From positions 3,038,001-3,102,000 of the forward strand of contig JAWKLJ010000001.1 of the NCBI GenBank assembly GCA_041392805.1: DNA of 64,000 nucleotides, given 5' to 3'. Position numbers and translations under genes: made by a program. Numbering within the stretch: the stretch's first letter is position 1; each line of letters starts with the position of its first letter. Of the stretch, positions 61,894 to 64,000 are shown one piece after another. The notes beneath the pieces were generated by a model. The model was not told the DNA's origin, ran no database searches, and saw only the letters and a program-made list of their open reading frames with translations. This stretch comes from Saprospiraceae bacterium (lineage in GTDB: Bacteria > Bacteroidota > Bacteroidia > Chitinophagales > Saprospiraceae).

Positions 61894-63543
61894 CTAGGCC
61901 TCATACACCCATTTCCCGCCAACCATGGTTCGCTCAATGTTAGTCTCCATGATGGCGAAAGGATCAATTCGGGTAGGATCTTGGCTGAGCACGGTCAGGT
62001 CGGCCAATTTTCCCGGTTCAATCGAGCCCTTCAGGTGCTCCTCATAGGAGGCATAGGCGCCATGTAAGGTACCTACTTTGATAGCTTCCTCTACTGTTAT
62101 TTTCTGCTGGGGCCCCCAGAGCGTTCCTTTGTAATCGGTTCGGGTTACACTAGATTGCAAGGCCATCATCGGTTCGAAAGGGCCAGGCGGATAATCGGAG
62201 GTTTGGGTAACCATGATGCCTGCATCCAGGAAACTCCGAACAGCAAACATATGATTCAGCCTTTCGGCGCCGTACTCCTTCATCTTCTCTCCATGAAAAT
62301 AGACATAGGTGGAGAAAGGACAGGGAATTGCATGAAGTGCTTTAATCCTATTGACCAGGTTTTCATTGATGACGGTACAGTGTTCCAAACGGAAACGGGG
62401 ATCTTTCCTTGGGTTTTCAGCTTGGAGTTTTTCATATACCTGCAGGGTAATATCAATTCCCACATCGCCATTGGCATGAACGCCAATTTGCCAGCCAGCG
62501 TCATGGGCTTTTTTACAACGCTCGTAGAGCTCCTCCTGGGTGGCCGTCAGGATACCATAATCGTTGGGGCGCCCGATATAGGGTTCAGAAAGTCGGGCGG
62601 TTCGTTCCGAAATAGAGCCATCAATCGCCGTTTTCATGGCACCTACGCGCACCCATTCGTCGCCAAAGCCCGTTCTGACCCCCGCATCGATCATCTTGCC
62701 CAGGTGGCCATAGCGGATATGACAATACACCCTTGTTTTTAAAAGGCCTTGCTGATGTGCAACGTGATAGGCATCCAAATCGGCTGGGCTACCGCCCGCA
62801 TCGGTGACGGAGGTAATGCCCGTTTTGGCCAGCATATTTGAAATGGCTTCTACGCCAGCCACGAAATCTTTCCCCTCGGGTTCACGTTGGAATTTCCGGA
62901 AAGGCCCCATCGCATTTTCCAGGATTCGGCCATTGAGCTTTCCATTTTCTTTTACAAATTCTCCACCTTCCGGGTTTGGCGTAGTATCTTCTATCCCAGC
63001 CCCTTGCAAGGCCAAGGTATTGACGTACATGGAATGGCCTCCTCGGTGTTGGATTACCACCGGATGATTTGGTGCCGCCTCATCTAAGTCTCTCCGGTGA
63101 AGGAAACGCCCTTCTTTGGTTTTGGTGTCGTCATATTTAAACCCTTGGATGGCCTCCCCTTTGGGCGTTTTAGCCGCCCTTTCCTTAATGGCCTTTTTTA
63201 TTTCTTCGATGGAACGAAGATCGCAATCGACATTAAAAAGGTGGGAACGTCCTGCACTGCCCGGATGAGAATGTGCATCGATAAAACCAGGCGTGATGGT
63301 CTTTCCTTCCAAATCGACCAAGCGAGTGCTTGGACCAGCAAGGGCTCGGATTTCTGCATTCGTTCCGACGGCTACAAACCGACTATGCGAAATGGCCACG
63401 GCTTCGGCCCTCGGAAGCGTCGGATCAACCGTGATAAAGTTGCCATTATACAAGATGAGTTCCGGCTTTTGCCATAAAAAGAAAGGGAGTGCTGCTATGC
63501 CTGGCGCATAGGACAAGAATTGGCGACGGGAAAAGGTTTTCAT
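61894..63543 (-). CDS. amidohydrolase family protein (YtcJ-like), exported
   Basis: A metal-dependent amidohydrolase of 549 residues. The start MKTFSRRQFLSYAPGIAALPFF is a twin-arginine signal. The metal-binding DAHSHPG (His91, His93) follows GKTITPGFI. Later stretches include YNGILTATQEEL-like GILTATQEELYERCKKAHDAGWQIGVHANGD with His ligands, RLEHCTVI, MVTQTSDYPPGPFEPMMALQSSV with the catalytic Asp, and the C-terminal PGKLADLTVLSQDPTRI. These features define the COG1574/YtcJ group, which hydrolyses diverse amides; the substrate is unknown. It converges on the Do-protease pair across a hairpin. Confidence 0.9.
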   Translation of the reverse strand: MKTFSRRQFLSYAPGIAALPFFLWQKPELILYNGNFITVDPTLPRAEAVAISHSRFVAVGTNAEIRALAGPSTRLVDLEGKTITPGFIDAHSHPGSAGRSHLFNVDCDLRSIEEIKKAIKERAAKTPKGEAIQGFKYDDTKTKEGRFLHRRDLDEAAPNHPVVIQHRGGHSMYVNTLALQGAGIEDTTPNPEGGEFVKENGKLNGRILENAMGPFRKFQREPEGKDFVAGVEAISNMLAKTGITSVTDAGGSPADLDAYHVAHQQGLLKTRVYCHIRYGHLGKMIDAGVRTGFGDEWVRVGAMKTAIDGSISERTARLSEPYIGRPNDYGILTATQEELYERCKKAHDAGWQIGVHANGDVGIDITLQVYEKLQAENPRKDPRFRLEHCTVINENLVNRIKALHAIPCPFSTYVYFHGEKMKEYGAERLNHMFAVRSFLDAGIMVTQTSDYPPGPFEPMMALQSSVTRTDYKGTLWGPQQKITVEEAIKVGTLHGAYASYEEHLKGSIEPGKLADLTVLSQDPTRIDPFAIMETNIERTMVGGKWVYEA

Positions 63544-63599
63544 ATAGGTGAATTTGAATCAAAATTTAAATCAAAATCCCTGCCTGCCTACAATGTAGG

Positions 63600-64000
63600 C
63601 TAGTTTTTCTGCTGACGCAATTCCCACTTTGTCACCACATAACCTGCCAGCATAGAAAGGGCAAAAGAAGGTCCTAACTCCGCCACCCGATCGAAATAAA
63701 TGCCATACTCGGGGATACTCGTCATCACAAATTTGAAAAAAGGAATACAAAAGAAGCCAACAACCATAGAAGTTATAGCCCCTTTTTCGGTATAATCTTC
63801 CCAAAACAGCGATAAGATAATCACGGGACAAAAAGTCGCCGCAATACCTGACCAGCCAAAGATAACAAACCAGAAAATCGTGCGTTCAGGTGTCGTCACG
63901 GCTACGGTGAAGGCCAGACATAGCGCTGCTACGGCCATAAGGAGCGTAACCATCCGTGAGAGTCGGGTAAGACTATCCGTCAGTGCACCCGGTCGGAAAA
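63600..64000 (-). CDS. sodium:solute symporter (PutP-like), C-terminal part, truncated
   Basis: The frame runs off the window's right edge on the minus strand, so only the last about 132 residues are seen. They contain three hydrophobic helices, with RLSRMVTLLMAVAALCLAFTVAV, TIFWFVIFGWSGIAATFCPVIILSLFW and GAITSMVVGFFCIPFFKFV. The FGWSGIAATFCPVI segment matches the late helices of sodium/proline symporters. The 5' part lies outside. It is 57 bases from the amidohydrolase on the same strand and may be its co-transcribed upstream gene, providing substrate uptake. Confidence 0.85.
   Translation of the reverse strand, partial: FRPGALTDSLTRLSRMVTLLMAVAALCLAFTVAVTTPERTIFWFVIFGWSGIAATFCPVIILSLFWEDYTEKGAITSMVVGFFCIPFFKFVMTSIPEYGIYFDRVAELGPSFALSMLAGYVVTKWELRQQKN

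Noticed and set aside
1..64000. tRNA, rRNA, transposase or integrase genes
   Set aside because: I looked for cloverleaf-like segments and for typical transposase motifs and found none that I could support.

Overview
The window reads as ordinary chromosome from a member of the Bacteroidota, probably a Saprospiria/Lewinella-like lineage. The phylum call rests on gene families typical of it: FtsX-type permeases with a permease-prefix domain paired with PadR, a LytTR regulator with membrane helices, DUF6624 and DUF4412 lipoproteins or secreted proteins, and a PVC-type cytochrome dehydrogenase with HEAT-like repeats. Most starts also lack a Shine-Dalgarno sequence. The genus is not determined. I see no rRNA, tRNA, CRISPR array, transposase or phage gene. 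Both window ends cut through genes.

Layout. 0.2-8.3 kb: a penicillin-acylase-family lipoprotein converges on an M28 peptidase/esterase pair. Next comes a four-gene minus-strand run: SpsF-like cytidylyltransferase, ACT protein, ECF-like sigma factor, SRPBCC protein. 8.5-13.6 kb: a mutarotase-like Kelch propeller fused to a sodium symporter, a membrane LytTR regulator, a small secreted protein and an S33-type hydrolase. 13.8-22.4 kb: a TIR-domain membrane protein, a CBS protein with a GCS2-CBS ligase-like protein, a gluzincin-propeller-barrel protein and a conserved hypothetical. 22.8-27.3 kb: mannonate dehydratase, glycosylasparaginase, an M15 carboxypeptidase and an FtsX permease. 27.4-31.4 kb: the complete oxidative pentose phosphate branch, gnd divergent from zwf-pgl. 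31.9-36.5 kb: a 36-residue membrane peptide with a degenerate HD-like protein, then lipase, SDR, methyltransferase, secreted HIT and DUF1801 proteins. 36.7-41.8 kb: a minus-strand run of DUF4412, DUF6624, PVC dehydrogenase and a TIM-barrel protein. 42.4-49.1 kb: a helical-repeat protein, a secreted or anchored protein with VDDDIVF repeats behind a long AT-rich leader, and PadR plus permease. 49.4-55.2 kb: Dabb, GDSL, methyltransferase, orphan VWA, deoC, SPOR and rodA. 55.2-64 kb: BlaI with an M56 peptidase carrying about 15 ankyrin repeats, a retropepsin-like protein, a Do/HtrA protease with a 57-residue partner, an amidohydrolase and a truncated PutP-like symporter.

Points most worth attention. 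(1) The BlaI/M56 pair has an ankyrin array where BlaR1 has its beta-lactam sensor, and three TACGA-N6-TCGTA dyads lie directly upstream of blaI. (2) Two families of long imperfect intergenic palindromes: three copies with TTCTCTGA-type ends and two with TGACGGAAA-type ends. (3) The TIR-domain protein with a helical spacer and two membrane helices. (4) The 36-bp in-frame tandem repeat encoding VDDDIVF. (5) A degenerate HD-like protein preceded by a tiny membrane peptide. (6) Several genes below usual ORF-calling size.
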